Below are positions 10,001-17,164 of a stretch of DNA of 58,764 nt, one piece after another (positions within the stretch are counted from its first letter, which is position 1; the number at the start of each line of letters is the position of its first letter). This DNA comes from Deltaproteobacteria bacterium. Its GTDB lineage: Bacteria; Myxococcota; UBA727; VGSZ01. The notes under the pieces are model-generated. The model was not told the origin of the DNA. It saw only the letters and a list, made by a program, of their open reading frames with translations, and searched no databases. The position numbers and the translations under genes are program-made. The stretch covers positions 1 to 58,764 of the forward strand of contig JADZDP010000149.1 of NCBI GenBank assembly GCA_020850995.1, given 5' to 3'.

Positions 10001-10331
10001 GGCCTACCTCGCTGATCGCAAGGAGCCGCTCTCCTTTGGCAGCGCGAGCGCCGGCGCCACCGGCGGTCGACGCGCCGCCCTCGGCACCGTGCCCGACATG
10101 GGCTTCGCGGGGCCCGGCGTCAAGGTCGACGATGTCGTCGCCGGCTCACCGGCCGCCGCCGCAGGCATCACCAAGGGCGACGTGCTGGTGCGCTTCGACG
10201 GCGCCGAGCTCACCGACCTGCGGCGCTACAGCGAGCTGCTCAAGCAAAAGAAGCCCGGTGACAAGGCGCGCGTCGTCGTGCGCCGCGATGGCAAGGAGCT
10301 CAGCTTCGATCTCGTGCTCGGCGAACGCTGA
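7083..10331 (+). CDS. Secreted M1-like / M28 peptidase fusion with C-terminal PDZ
   Basis: A 1082-residue exported protein with a signal peptide at about 1-16. The first half resembles M1 aminopeptidases: HEILH zinc motif at 279-283 and NWSEGL giving a candidate third ligand at E301, 17 residues between H283 and E301 where classical M1 has 18. After a poorly assigned middle (about 480-720) comes an M28 domain with GAHLDG (H800, D802), a GADDN metal site at D816-D817, EES (E850-E851), VNLDTVG and a late THPDYHR. A PDZ domain (about 1000-1080) ends the protein. Both zinc sites look intact, so this is probably a two-catalytic-site exopeptidase acting outside the cytoplasm. It diverges from the outer-membrane protein gene with a 50-bp gap. 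Confidence 0.86.
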   Translation: MLALLPLVALATPVVGHDAVITLDVPAQRLAVTDKLTLPAAASSVQIVLHAGLAPALVGASAAGSIAPVGTLEAAVPAERWRITLPAPSRVVELSYGGVIAHAPTQVATEYQRSFQETPGVIAKEGVYLSIGALWLPRLFADGKPAGELVTTKLRVTGLPSGWRALAEGEATGETTWTSVTPCDGAHLIAGPFVETKERIAGTDVLVWLRAADAALAQRYLDVTGQYLKMYGGLIGPYPYPKLAVVENFWETGYGMASFTLLGPQVIRFPFILHTSYPHEILHNWWGNGVFVAEEGGNWSEGLTAYLADHLNAEQQGRAADYRRTTLQKYQDYVGAAGDFPLQEFTGRFSSASEAVGYGKWLMVVHMLRVKLGERGFSDGLKTLWAEHRFDKASFADVRAAFQAQTKEELGPFFDAWVGRAGAPRVRLREVAEQRANDGARTLKITLEQTQAAPPFPLEVPIVVTTVDGKGVKSAVPLAGRTGTVELKLGAAAARVDVDPFVDTFRALLPGETAPSLSRALGASSMTFVVPTLASAEERAAWKGFMLAICGKQAACKLVDDKDVGALPMTGATWILGYGNRLRGAAVVSAERFGAHLSDVGFLSPGPYTPERLKAERTDPGKTSMALALAHPVNEQLGVTFVAAHDARAVALLGKKLPHYGKYGWLTFAGDVAKGELENNGKGQWEPDRSPLTSFLGPARPKLALTSGPPLVKLPPPIEGARMVALVRALGDSKLGGRTPGSEAYESAMAMVERELSTLGLSPGGEGGSFRACLAPRSCNLIALLPGTDRALSEVVLGAHLDGLGSVKGKVHPGADDNASGVAVLLETARALKKAGPGLRAVRLIVFTGEESGLLGSRAWVRAQGELRTKVFAMVNLDTVGRKGERPLLVLDGQSASEWVHVARGVGFTTGIKVELAREGGGASDQQAFLEAGVPAVQLFAGTHPDYHRAGDTADKVEEPSLVDAAVVAREMVAYLADRKEPLSFGSASAGATGGRRAALGTVPDMGFAGPGVKVDDVVAGSPAAAAGITKGDVLVRFDGAELTDLRRYSELLKQKKPGDKARVVVRRDGKELSFDLVLGER

Positions 10332-10335
10332 GGGC

Positions 10336-10377
10336 CCGCGAATTCGACCGAAGAGCGGGGCCGCGAATTCGACCGAA
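10336..10377. repeat. Two direct copies of a 17-bp sequence
   Basis: CCGCGAATTCGACCGAA occurs at 10336-10352 and again at 10361-10377, 25 bp apart, in the 178-bp convergent gap between the peptidase fusion and prlC. Each copy contains the palindrome CGAATTCG. It looks like a small local duplication; no function is evident. Confidence 0.8.
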
Positions 10378-10414
10378 AAAAAACGCCGCCGAGAGCCGGG
10401 AGGGGGCGCCCGGC
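10376..10414 (-). terminator. Possible terminator downstream of prlC
   Basis: On the minus strand a 6-bp GC stem (10409-10414 with 10395-10400, GCCGGG/CCCGGC) is followed after about 11 bases by a run of eight T (the A8 at 10376-10383). The T run is farther from the stem than in a classic Rho-independent terminator, and prlC ends 95 bp earlier, so this is tentative. Confidence 0.35.
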
Positions 10415-10509
10415 ACCTCGACAGCGGGCACACGCGGAAACCACGCGCGCCGCACGTGTTCTAAGCACGATTGGTCGTTCAGGCAAGTTTCTCGTGCAGC
10501 GACGGGCGC

Positions 10510-12594
10510 TCAGCGCGTACTCGGACCGAGGCCCGCATGGCGCAGCAGCGCGTCGGTCTTGGGATCGCGCCCGCGGAAGGCACGAAACACCTCGCTCGGG
10601 TGCATGCCGCCGCCCAGCGCCAGCACGGTGTCGCGGAAGCGGCGGCCGAGCTGGTGCAGCTTGGCGTCCTCGTCGAGCCCGGCCTCCTCGAAAGCGCCGA
10701 AGGCGTCGGCCGACAGCACCTCGGCCCACTTGTAGCTGTAGTAGCCCGCCGCGTAGCCGCCCGCGAAGATGTGGCTGAAGCTGCACAGGAAGCGATCCTC
10801 GGGTAGCACGGGCAAGACCGAGGTGAGCGGCGCGAGCCGGCGCTGCACGTCGAAGGCGGTCTCCTTGCCTGTGGCATCGAAGCGCGCGTGCAGCTCGAGG
10901 TCGAGGCGCGCGAACGAGATCTGTCGCAGCATCATGCTGGCCGCGCGGAAGGTCTTGGCGGCCTTCACCTTGTCGAACAGCTCGTGCGGCAAGGTGGCGC
11001 CGGTCTGCACGTGGTGGCTCATGCCCAAGAGCGTGGGCTTGTGCGTGCACCAGTTCTCCATGAACTGGCTCGGCAGCTCCACCGCGTCCCACTCGACGCC
11101 GCGGATGCCGCTGGCGTCGACGTCGTCGACGCGGGTGAGCATGTGCTGCAGGCCGTGACCGAACTCGTGGAAGAGCGTCTCCACCTCGCGGAAGGTCATG
11201 AGCGAGGGCGTGTCGCCCACAGGCGGCGTTTGGTTGCAGCACAGGTAGGCCGCCGGCAGGCGCACGCCGGCAGCGCTGCGCCGCCGCGTGACGCAGTCGT
11301 CCATCCAGGCGCCGCCGCGCTTCTCGGCAGGGCGCGCGTAGGGGTCGAGGAAGAACGCCGCGACGTCGGCGTGGTGTTCGTCTTTGACTACGAAGTAGCG
11401 CACGTCGTCGTGCCAGCGCGCGACGGTGGTGGTGGCGTCGACCACGTGCACGCCGAACAAACGTTTGACCAGCGCGAACAGGCCGTCGAGCACGCGGGGC
11501 AGCGGGAAGTACGGGCGCAGCTCCTCCTCGGAGAACGCGTAGCGCTGCTCGCGCAGGCGCTCGGCCCAGAAGCCCACGTCCCAGTGCTGCACGGCAAAGC
11601 CCGCCAGCGCCGACAAGTCGGCGAGCTCACGCTCGGCCACCGGGAAGCTCTCTGCGCGCAGCTCCTCGAGCAGGCGCTCCACCTCGGCCACCGAGGGCGC
11701 CATCTTGGTGGCGAGCGAGAGCTCGGCGTAGCTGGCGAAGCCGAGCAGCGCTGCCATCTCTTGGCGCAAGGTGAGGATGCGCGCGATGAGCGGCCCGTTG
11801 TCGAGGCTGGCGCTGGCCGTGGCGACCGAGTCGCGCTCGGAGGCACGCGCCAGGTACGCGCGATACACGCGCTCACGCAGATCGCGTCGCTGCGCGTGCC
11901 GCATGAAGGCGTCGAAGCTCGGCATGTCGAGCGTGATGCGCCAGGGCCCGCGCTCGGCGGTGGCGCCCCCGTGACCAGCAGCCTGCGCTGCCGCCGCCGC
12001 CATGGCCAACGCCGTGGGCGGCAGTCCGACGACGTCGTCGGCGCTGGTGAGCTCGAGGCCGTAGGCCTTGGTGCTGTCGAGCACGTGGTTCGAGAAGGTG
12101 GTGGCCAGCTCAGAGAGCTCCTGCTGGATGGCGGTGAAGCGGGCGCGTTGCTGCGCGGCGAGGTCGATACCGGCCAGGCGCGCCTGCAGGATCTTCTTCT
12201 CGAGGATGCGCTTGCGCTCGGGCGCCAAGGCGGCGAACGCGGGCCCTCCGCGCAGCGTGGTCAGCGCGCGGAACAAGGGCTCGCTCTGCGCCAGCTTGAG
12301 CGAGGCCTCGACCACCGCCGGCTGCACCGCCTGGTGCGCCTCGCGCAGCGCGGGTGAGTTCTTCACCGCCACCAGGTGCGTGACCGCGCCCCAGGCGCGC
12401 TCGAGGGGCTCCACCAAGTCGTTGACCGCATCCACCGCGCACGCCCAGGTGGGCTCGACCGCGGCTTCGATGGCGCGTTGGCCGGCGGTCAGCTCCGCCA
12501 GGATGCGCTCGAGCGCCGGCTTCACCTGGTTGGCGTCGATGCGATCGAAGGGGGGCAAGCCCCCCTGCTGCGAGTGGTCGAAGAGCGCGTTCAT
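10510..12594 (-). CDS. prlC: Oligopeptidase A (M3 family)
   Basis: Cytoplasmic zinc oligopeptidase of 694 residues, the normal length for PrlC/OpdA, which degrades short peptides including cleaved signal peptides. The zinc motif HEFGH lies at 476-480 within TLFHEFGHGLQHML, and the N-terminus (LPPFDRIDANQVKPALE) is typical of the family. C-terminal substrate-site segments such as FSHIFAGGYAAGYYSYKWAEVL are conserved. The start is the ATG at 12592-12594; its Shine-Dalgarno is weak. It lies 58 bp downstream of the HEAT lipoprotein gene on the same strand. E. coli has the paralog dcp, but the N-terminus here fits prlC better. Confidence 0.92.
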   Translation of the reverse strand: MNALFDHSQQGGLPPFDRIDANQVKPALERILAELTAGQRAIEAAVEPTWACAVDAVNDLVEPLERAWGAVTHLVAVKNSPALREAHQAVQPAVVEASLKLAQSEPLFRALTTLRGGPAFAALAPERKRILEKKILQARLAGIDLAAQQRARFTAIQQELSELATTFSNHVLDSTKAYGLELTSADDVVGLPPTALAMAAAAAQAAGHGGATAERGPWRITLDMPSFDAFMRHAQRRDLRERVYRAYLARASERDSVATASASLDNGPLIARILTLRQEMAALLGFASYAELSLATKMAPSVAEVERLLEELRAESFPVAERELADLSALAGFAVQHWDVGFWAERLREQRYAFSEEELRPYFPLPRVLDGLFALVKRLFGVHVVDATTTVARWHDDVRYFVVKDEHHADVAAFFLDPYARPAEKRGGAWMDDCVTRRRSAAGVRLPAAYLCCNQTPPVGDTPSLMTFREVETLFHEFGHGLQHMLTRVDDVDASGIRGVEWDAVELPSQFMENWCTHKPTLLGMSHHVQTGATLPHELFDKVKAAKTFRAASMMLRQISFARLDLELHARFDATGKETAFDVQRRLAPLTSVLPVLPEDRFLCSFSHIFAGGYAAGYYSYKWAEVLSADAFGAFEEAGLDEDAKLHQLGRRFRDTVLALGGGMHPSEVFRAFRGRDPKTDALLRHAGLGPSTR

Positions 12595-12652
12595 GGCAAC
12601 GCTTTATGGTCTTCGCCCCGGTCGGCGCAAGGCGTGGTCGACGCCGCGCGGA

Positions 12653-14236
12653 TCAGTACCCGCGGCGCACCCGCACCTCGAGGCGCTTGAGGTCCTCGTT
12701 GACGCGAATGAACTGGGTCTTGCCCTTCTCTTCGGCGATCTGCTTGGCGAGCGCGTCGGCCGTGCCTGGCTCCTTCGGCAGCTTGCGCGAGAGGCCGATG
12801 ATCGCCGCGTAGCGCGTCTCGTTGTCCTCGTCCTTGACCACCTCGAGGAGCGCCTTCTGCGCCGCCTCGTTGCCATCGCCGGCGGCCCAGGCGAGCGCGT
12901 AGGCGGCGCGCTCACGCACGCGCGGGCTCTTGTCTTTGGTCTTGCCCACCCAGCACGTGACGTCGCTCTTGCACTCCGAGGCCGCCTGCACGCGCTCCAT
13001 CTGCTCGGTCATCCAGGTCTTGAAGCCCTCGTTTTTCTCGCCCTCCACCATCGCCTTCATCTTGCCGATGTCGGTGGACAGGCGCGAGTAGGCCAGCACA
13101 CGCGGCTTCCTGATCTGCACCTCGGAGAACTTGCACTGGTCTTCGGGGTTGCCCTGGCTCTTGCAGTTCTTGAGGAAGCCCTCGGTCGTCGACATGGCGT
13201 GGATGTCGTCGGCCACCGAGAGCACGCCGATCTGCGTGAGCGCGGCCAGCGCATGCTCCGACTGCGAGACGTCGACGTTATCCATGCGGCCCTTCAGGCC
13301 CGCCACCGCCTCTTTGAGACCGATGCGACCCGCGGCGCGCTGCGATTCGATGCGCAAGAGCGCGGTGGCGGTGTCGTTGCCGTTGACGTCGACGTTGGCG
13401 AGCACCTTCTTGTTGGTCTCTGGCAGCGCCAGGTCGCCATACACCACCACGGCCTTGGTCTTCTGCACGCCGGGCTCGATGTGCAAATCGTCGATCTCCT
13501 TGAACTTGCCATCGTAGATCTCGTCGAGCACGGGCACCCCGTCTTTGCCGAGCAAGAACATGGCGTACGAGGCCTCGCGGTAGAACGACACGCCGGTGCG
13601 CTCGAAGAACAGCAGCTTGCCGAGCACGCGCGCGGACTTGGCGTCGCCGATCTTGCCCAGCGCCTCCACGGCGTTCTTGACCATGAAGTTGTTGGGGTGA
13701 CCATCGGCGATCTCCATCAGCTCCTGCGCGGCGTCCTTGGCGCGCAGCTCGCCGAGCGCCACCACGGCCGCGAGCTGGACGTCTTGGCTGTTGTTGCCCG
13801 TCAGGCGCTTGAGCGCCTCGACCACCTTGGGGTTGTCACCCTTGCCGAGCTTGGCCAGGGCCTTGGCGATCTTCTCGTTGGTGTTGGCGGCCGCGCGCGT
13901 CTCCTTGTTGGAGCCCGCACCCGCGGTCCAATCGATACCGTCGAGCAGGGGTTGCATCGAGCTGTCGTCGCCGATGATGCCGATGAGCTCGGCCACGCGC
14001 GGGCGCAGCTCGGCGGCGGGGCCCTTCTGGGCGAGCGCCTCGTAGAGGGCGGGCAGCGAGCTCTTGTCCTTGAGCTCGTTCAGCTTCTGGAGCGCAGCGT
14101 CACGCTTGCCGATGTCGTCGGCGGTGTTGAGCTTCTTGCCCCAGTACACCCCCTCCTCGCCGGGCTTGGGGCCCGTGTCACACGCGGTGGCGAGCGTGAA
14201 GAGAACGAACAGCCCGAGCGTCAGCAGCACGCGCAT
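12653..14236 (-). CDS. HEAT-repeat lipoprotein
   Basis: Predicted 527-residue lipoprotein. A hydrophobic signal segment (2-18) ends at lipobox-like LATAC with C19 as lipidation site. The rest is a series of helical repeats of HEAT/armadillo type, seen in segments such as DVQLAAVVALGELRAKDAA and NFMVKNAVEALGKIGDAKS, and again near the C-terminus (RERAAYALAWAAGDGNEAA). Such scaffolds bind proteins; the partner is unknown. The ATG at 14234-14236 is preceded by GGAGGGG, which fixes the start. It diverges from the discoidin-like gene across 135 bp and lies just upstream of prlC, with which it may be co-transcribed. Confidence 0.82.
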   Translation of the reverse strand: MRVLLTLGLFVLFTLATACDTGPKPGEEGVYWGKKLNTADDIGKRDAALQKLNELKDKSSLPALYEALAQKGPAAELRPRVAELIGIIGDDSSMQPLLDGIDWTAGAGSNKETRAAANTNEKIAKALAKLGKGDNPKVVEALKRLTGNNSQDVQLAAVVALGELRAKDAAQELMEIADGHPNNFMVKNAVEALGKIGDAKSARVLGKLLFFERTGVSFYREASYAMFLLGKDGVPVLDEIYDGKFKEIDDLHIEPGVQKTKAVVVYGDLALPETNKKVLANVDVNGNDTATALLRIESQRAAGRIGLKEAVAGLKGRMDNVDVSQSEHALAALTQIGVLSVADDIHAMSTTEGFLKNCKSQGNPEDQCKFSEVQIRKPRVLAYSRLSTDIGKMKAMVEGEKNEGFKTWMTEQMERVQAASECKSDVTCWVGKTKDKSPRVRERAAYALAWAAGDGNEAAQKALLEVVKDEDNETRYAAIIGLSRKLPKEPGTADALAKQIAEEKGKTQFIRVNEDLKRLEVRVRRGY

Positions 14237-14371
14237 GAACCCCTCCAACAGTGAACGCTCGAGGTGCCGAGAAAGCCCCCGCGCGTCAATGCGGGCCCTG
14301 CCCTGGCGCGGGAACTGGCGTGGGCGGCCTGGCCGTCGTACACCTAGGAGGGTCCGCGTGGGGTTGTCCCG

Positions 14372-15235
14372 ATGACCGGTGTACGGCGTCTCTCCTGCCT
14401 CGTCGTGCTCGCATGCTCTGCGGGCGCCACGGCGGCGTTCGCCGAAGACATCGCCTTCGTGGAGGCCACTTCCGAGCTGGACGACGGTAAGCCCGCCACC
14501 AGCGTATGGAACGCCGTCGACGGCAAGGACACGACCCAGTGGTGCGCGAAGGCGGACCAGGGCGGCACGGCGCTCCTGTCCTTCGGCTTCGACCAAGCGG
14601 TCACGGTGAGCCACGTGGGCCTGGTGCTGGCTCCGCCCAAGGGCGACGGTCTCGACAAGCAGCACAAGCGCCCCCGGGTGGTCACGGTCGGCGACGTCGA
14701 GCACCGGGTCGAGGCGCGCTTCAAGGATGTCGCCGGCATGCAGATCCTGGAGCTCACACCACCGGTCAAGGGCCGGCGTGTCGTCGTGGAGGTGCTCGAG
14801 GCCTACGACGGCAGCGCCGCGAACGCCCCGCTGTGCATCGCCGAGGTGCTGCTCAAGAAGGGCGGCACCGAGATGACCGGCGCGCAGGTGGCCGGCAAGC
14901 TGCGCGCGCTCAACACGCCGTCCAAGCGCCTCCTGCACGAGTGGCTCGACGACCCGAGCGCGCCCACGCGCACGCTGTTGTTCAACGTCGACGGCACCTT
15001 CACCTACAAGTTCGAGCCCCTGCTCGAGGGCAAGCCCGCCAAGCTCCGGGGCAAATGGACGGCCTGGGACAAGGGCATCAAGCTCGAGACCCTGGGCAAG
15101 ACCTTCACCGTGCAAAGCCGCGTCACCAGGATCGACGAGGGTGACGAGCCGAGCATGGAGCTGGTCATCTCCGGCGACGCGCCACACGCGTCCCTGGTGG
15201 CGACCTTCCGCCCTGCGCCCAAGCGCTTGCCCTGA
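14372..15235 (+). CDS. Secreted protein with discoidin-like domain
   Basis: A 287-residue exported protein with a signal peptide (about 1-24, cleavage near AFAED). Residues about 25-165 resemble the discoidin-like/NADase-type glycan-binding module: Val-Trp-Asn-Ala-Val-Asp-Gly at about 44-50, then a Trp in DTTQWC, then LLSFGFDQAVTVSHVGLVL. These are the positions of the DGxxxTxW core of that fold. The C-terminal half (about 190-287) looks like a small lipocalin-style barrel (FNVDGTFTYKFEPLL, LRGKWTAWDKG), which is only an impression. The ATG at 14372 is 20 bases past an AGGAGGG, an unusually long spacing. Its stop TGA directly abuts the stop of the convergent lipoprotein gene (TGATCA). Confidence 0.7.
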   Translation: MTGVRRLSCLVVLACSAGATAAFAEDIAFVEATSELDDGKPATSVWNAVDGKDTTQWCAKADQGGTALLSFGFDQAVTVSHVGLVLAPPKGDGLDKQHKRPRVVTVGDVEHRVEARFKDVAGMQILELTPPVKGRRVVVEVLEAYDGSAANAPLCIAEVLLKKGGTEMTGAQVAGKLRALNTPSKRLLHEWLDDPSAPTRTLLFNVDGTFTYKFEPLLEGKPAKLRGKWTAWDKGIKLETLGKTFTVQSRVTRIDEGDEPSMELVISGDAPHASLVATFRPAPKRLP

Positions 15236-15847
15236 TCAGCGCGCGACCACGGCGACGGCGTCGAGGTCGAATCCCGCTGTGGGCGCGCCGGCGCTCATGC
15301 CGGCCTCGGCGCCGCGGTCGCTGATGCGCAGGTAGCGCGCGCGCGCCAGGCCCACATCTGCGAGATCGAAGGCGTCGCCACCGGCGGCCTCGGGATCGGT
15401 GGCATCGACGCCGTTGTCGGCGGCGGCATGCACGACGCCGAAGCCGGCACAGCCGTTCGGCGCCGGCGCCGCCGGCGCGCACGCGAAGGTCGCGAAGCTC
15501 GCGCCGTCCTCGCTCACGGCCACCTCGCCGGGCTCGCCGTAGACCTCGCCGGTGGTGGCGACGACGAAGGGGTTCTCGAACACCAGGAGGTCGGGGCCGG
15601 GCCCGTCCTCGACGACGGTGCCGAGCTCGAGCACGATGACGCCCCCCTGCCCGAGGCTCAGCACGTCAGTGCTGCCTTGGCTGGCCGCGCCGCCCTGTGG
15701 CGGACCGAGCACGACTGCGGGGAGCGCGTCTTGACCGAAGCCTGCACCCGCGCCCTCGTCGAAGGACACCAGCGCGCGAGCGAAGGGATCGGGCGGGCCG
15801 CAGGCGCCCACGGCCAGCGCCAGCGTCGCGGCGGCCAGCGGCCGCAT
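15236..15847 (-). CDS. Lipoprotein, cell-surface type, coupled to fadA
   Basis: Predicted lipoprotein of 203 residues with signal segment 2-15 and lipobox VGAC (C16). The mature part contains SFDEGAGAGFGQDALP, the Gly/Asp-rich DVLSLGQGGVIVLELG and GPDLLVFENPF, and ends in FDLDAVAVVAR. This layout is common among uncharacterised surface proteins of Myxococcota, where the tail describes a calcium- or ligand-binding beta-sandwich at best; I assign no function. Its ATG shares a base with the fadA stop (TGATG at 15845-15849), so translation is probably coupled to the thiolase although the products act in different compartments. Confidence 0.75.
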   Translation of the reverse strand: MRPLAAATLALAVGACGPPDPFARALVSFDEGAGAGFGQDALPAVVLGPPQGGAASQGSTDVLSLGQGGVIVLELGTVVEDGPGPDLLVFENPFVVATTGEVYGEPGEVAVSEDGASFATFACAPAAPAPNGCAGFGVVHAAADNGVDATDPEAAGGDAFDLADVGLARARYLRISDRGAEAGMSAGAPTAGFDLDAVAVVAR

Positions 15848-17010
15848 CACGGCGCCTCGATGAGCCCCGCGGCGCCCATGCCGCCGCCGATGCACATCGA
15901 CACGACGCCGCGCTTGGCGCCGCGCCGCTTCATCTCGGACAGCAAGGTGGCGATCTGACGCGCACCGGTGCAGCCGAGGGGGTGGCCGAGGGCGATGGCG
16001 CCGCCGTTCGGGTTCACCTTGGCGGCATCGAGCCCAAGCTCGCGGACGCAGGCGAGCGCTTGGCTGGCGAAGGCCTCGTTGAGCTCGAACACGTCGACAT
16101 CGCCCACCTTGAGCCCGCTCTTGTCGAGGAGCTTCTTGATGGCTGGGATGGGCCCGATGCCCATGAGCTCGGGGGGTACGCCGGCGGTGGCGAAGGCCTT
16201 GAACTTGCCGAGGATAGGCAACCCGAGCTTCTTGGCCTTTTCCATCTCTACGAGCACCACCGCGGCGGCGCCGTCCGAGACCTGCGAGGCGTTGCCTGCG
16301 GTGACCGAGCCCTCTTTGTCGAAAGCGGGCTTGAGCTTGGCCAGGCCCTCGGGGCTGGTGTCGCGGCGCGGGCCCTCGTCGGCGGCGAAGGTAACGCGCC
16401 TCTTGCTGCCGTCGTCGCCGTAGATGTCGACCTCGACGGGCACGATCTCGTCCTTGAACTTCCCCGCGTCGATCGCCGCCACCGCCCGCTTGTGGCTCTC
16501 GAGGGCGAAGGCGTCCTGGTCGGCGCGCGACACCGAGTACTTCTTGGCGACGTTCTCGGCCGTGATCCCCATGGGCGCGTAGGCGTTGGGGTTCTTCTCC
16601 ATCAGCTCCGGGTTGGCGCTGGGGCGGTGGCCGCCCATGGGCACCAGCGACATGCTCTCCACGCCGCCGCCGATGCCGACGTCGATCTCGCCCACCATGA
16701 TGGCCTTGGCCACGTCCGCCACGGCGTTCAAGCCCGAGGAGCAGAAGCGGTTGAGGGTCATGGCGCTGGCCTGGTTGGGCAGGCCCGCCAGCAAGCCCGC
16801 GATGCGCGCCACGTTCATGCCCTGCTCGGCCTCGGGCATGGCGCAGCCGAGCACCACGTCCTCGATGTCCTCGGGCTTGAGCTTGGCGCGCTTGACCGCC
16901 TCCGTGATGACGGCGGCGGCGAGCGTGTCGGGACGGACATCCTTGAGCGCGCCGCGCCCGGCCTTGCCGATGGCGGTGCGGACGGCGGCGACGATGGCGA
17001 CTTCACGCAT
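15847..17010 (-). CDS. fadA: Acetyl-CoA acyltransferase (thiolase)
   Basis: Thiolase of 387 residues catalysing the last step of beta-oxidation, thiolytic release of acetyl-CoA. The nucleophile is C90 in NRFCSSGL, with H343 in GHPLG and C373 in CIGGGMG forming the second half of the active site. Length and motifs match degradative thiolase II/FadA; a biosynthetic acetoacetyl-CoA thiolase is less likely because of the neighbouring beta-oxidation multienzyme. The ATG at 17008-17010 follows an AGGAG. The upstream fadN-type gene is 154 bp away on the same strand, and the downstream lipoprotein start overlaps this stop by one base. Confidence 0.93.
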   Translation of the reverse strand: MREVAIVAAVRTAIGKAGRGALKDVRPDTLAAAVITEAVKRAKLKPEDIEDVVLGCAMPEAEQGMNVARIAGLLAGLPNQASAMTLNRFCSSGLNAVADVAKAIMVGEIDVGIGGGVESMSLVPMGGHRPSANPELMEKNPNAYAPMGITAENVAKKYSVSRADQDAFALESHKRAVAAIDAGKFKDEIVPVEVDIYGDDGSKRRVTFAADEGPRRDTSPEGLAKLKPAFDKEGSVTAGNASQVSDGAAAVVLVEMEKAKKLGLPILGKFKAFATAGVPPELMGIGPIPAIKKLLDKSGLKVGDVDVFELNEAFASQALACVRELGLDAAKVNPNGGAIALGHPLGCTGARQIATLLSEMKRRGAKRGVVSMCIGGGMGAAGLIEAP

Positions 17011-17125
17011 TGCGAATCTCCTGGTGGTTCCATCTAGCGAAGGGAGACTATGCCGACCGGAGGGAGGCTCTCGGGTGGGGGCCCCGCGTCCGGCTCCGCC
17101 AGCGCGGGGGAGGGTTTGGCGACAA

Positions 17126-17164
17126 ACCCTCCAGAGATACCCTCCAGAGATACCCTCCAGAGAT
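17126..17164. repeat. Three tandem copies of a 13-bp unit
   Basis: ACCCTCCAGAGAT is repeated exactly three times (17126-17138, 17139-17151, 17152-17164) immediately after the stop of the fadN-type gene. On the transcribed minus strand each unit gives a GGAGGG that resembles a Shine-Dalgarno but is followed by no start codon. Confidence 0.9.
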
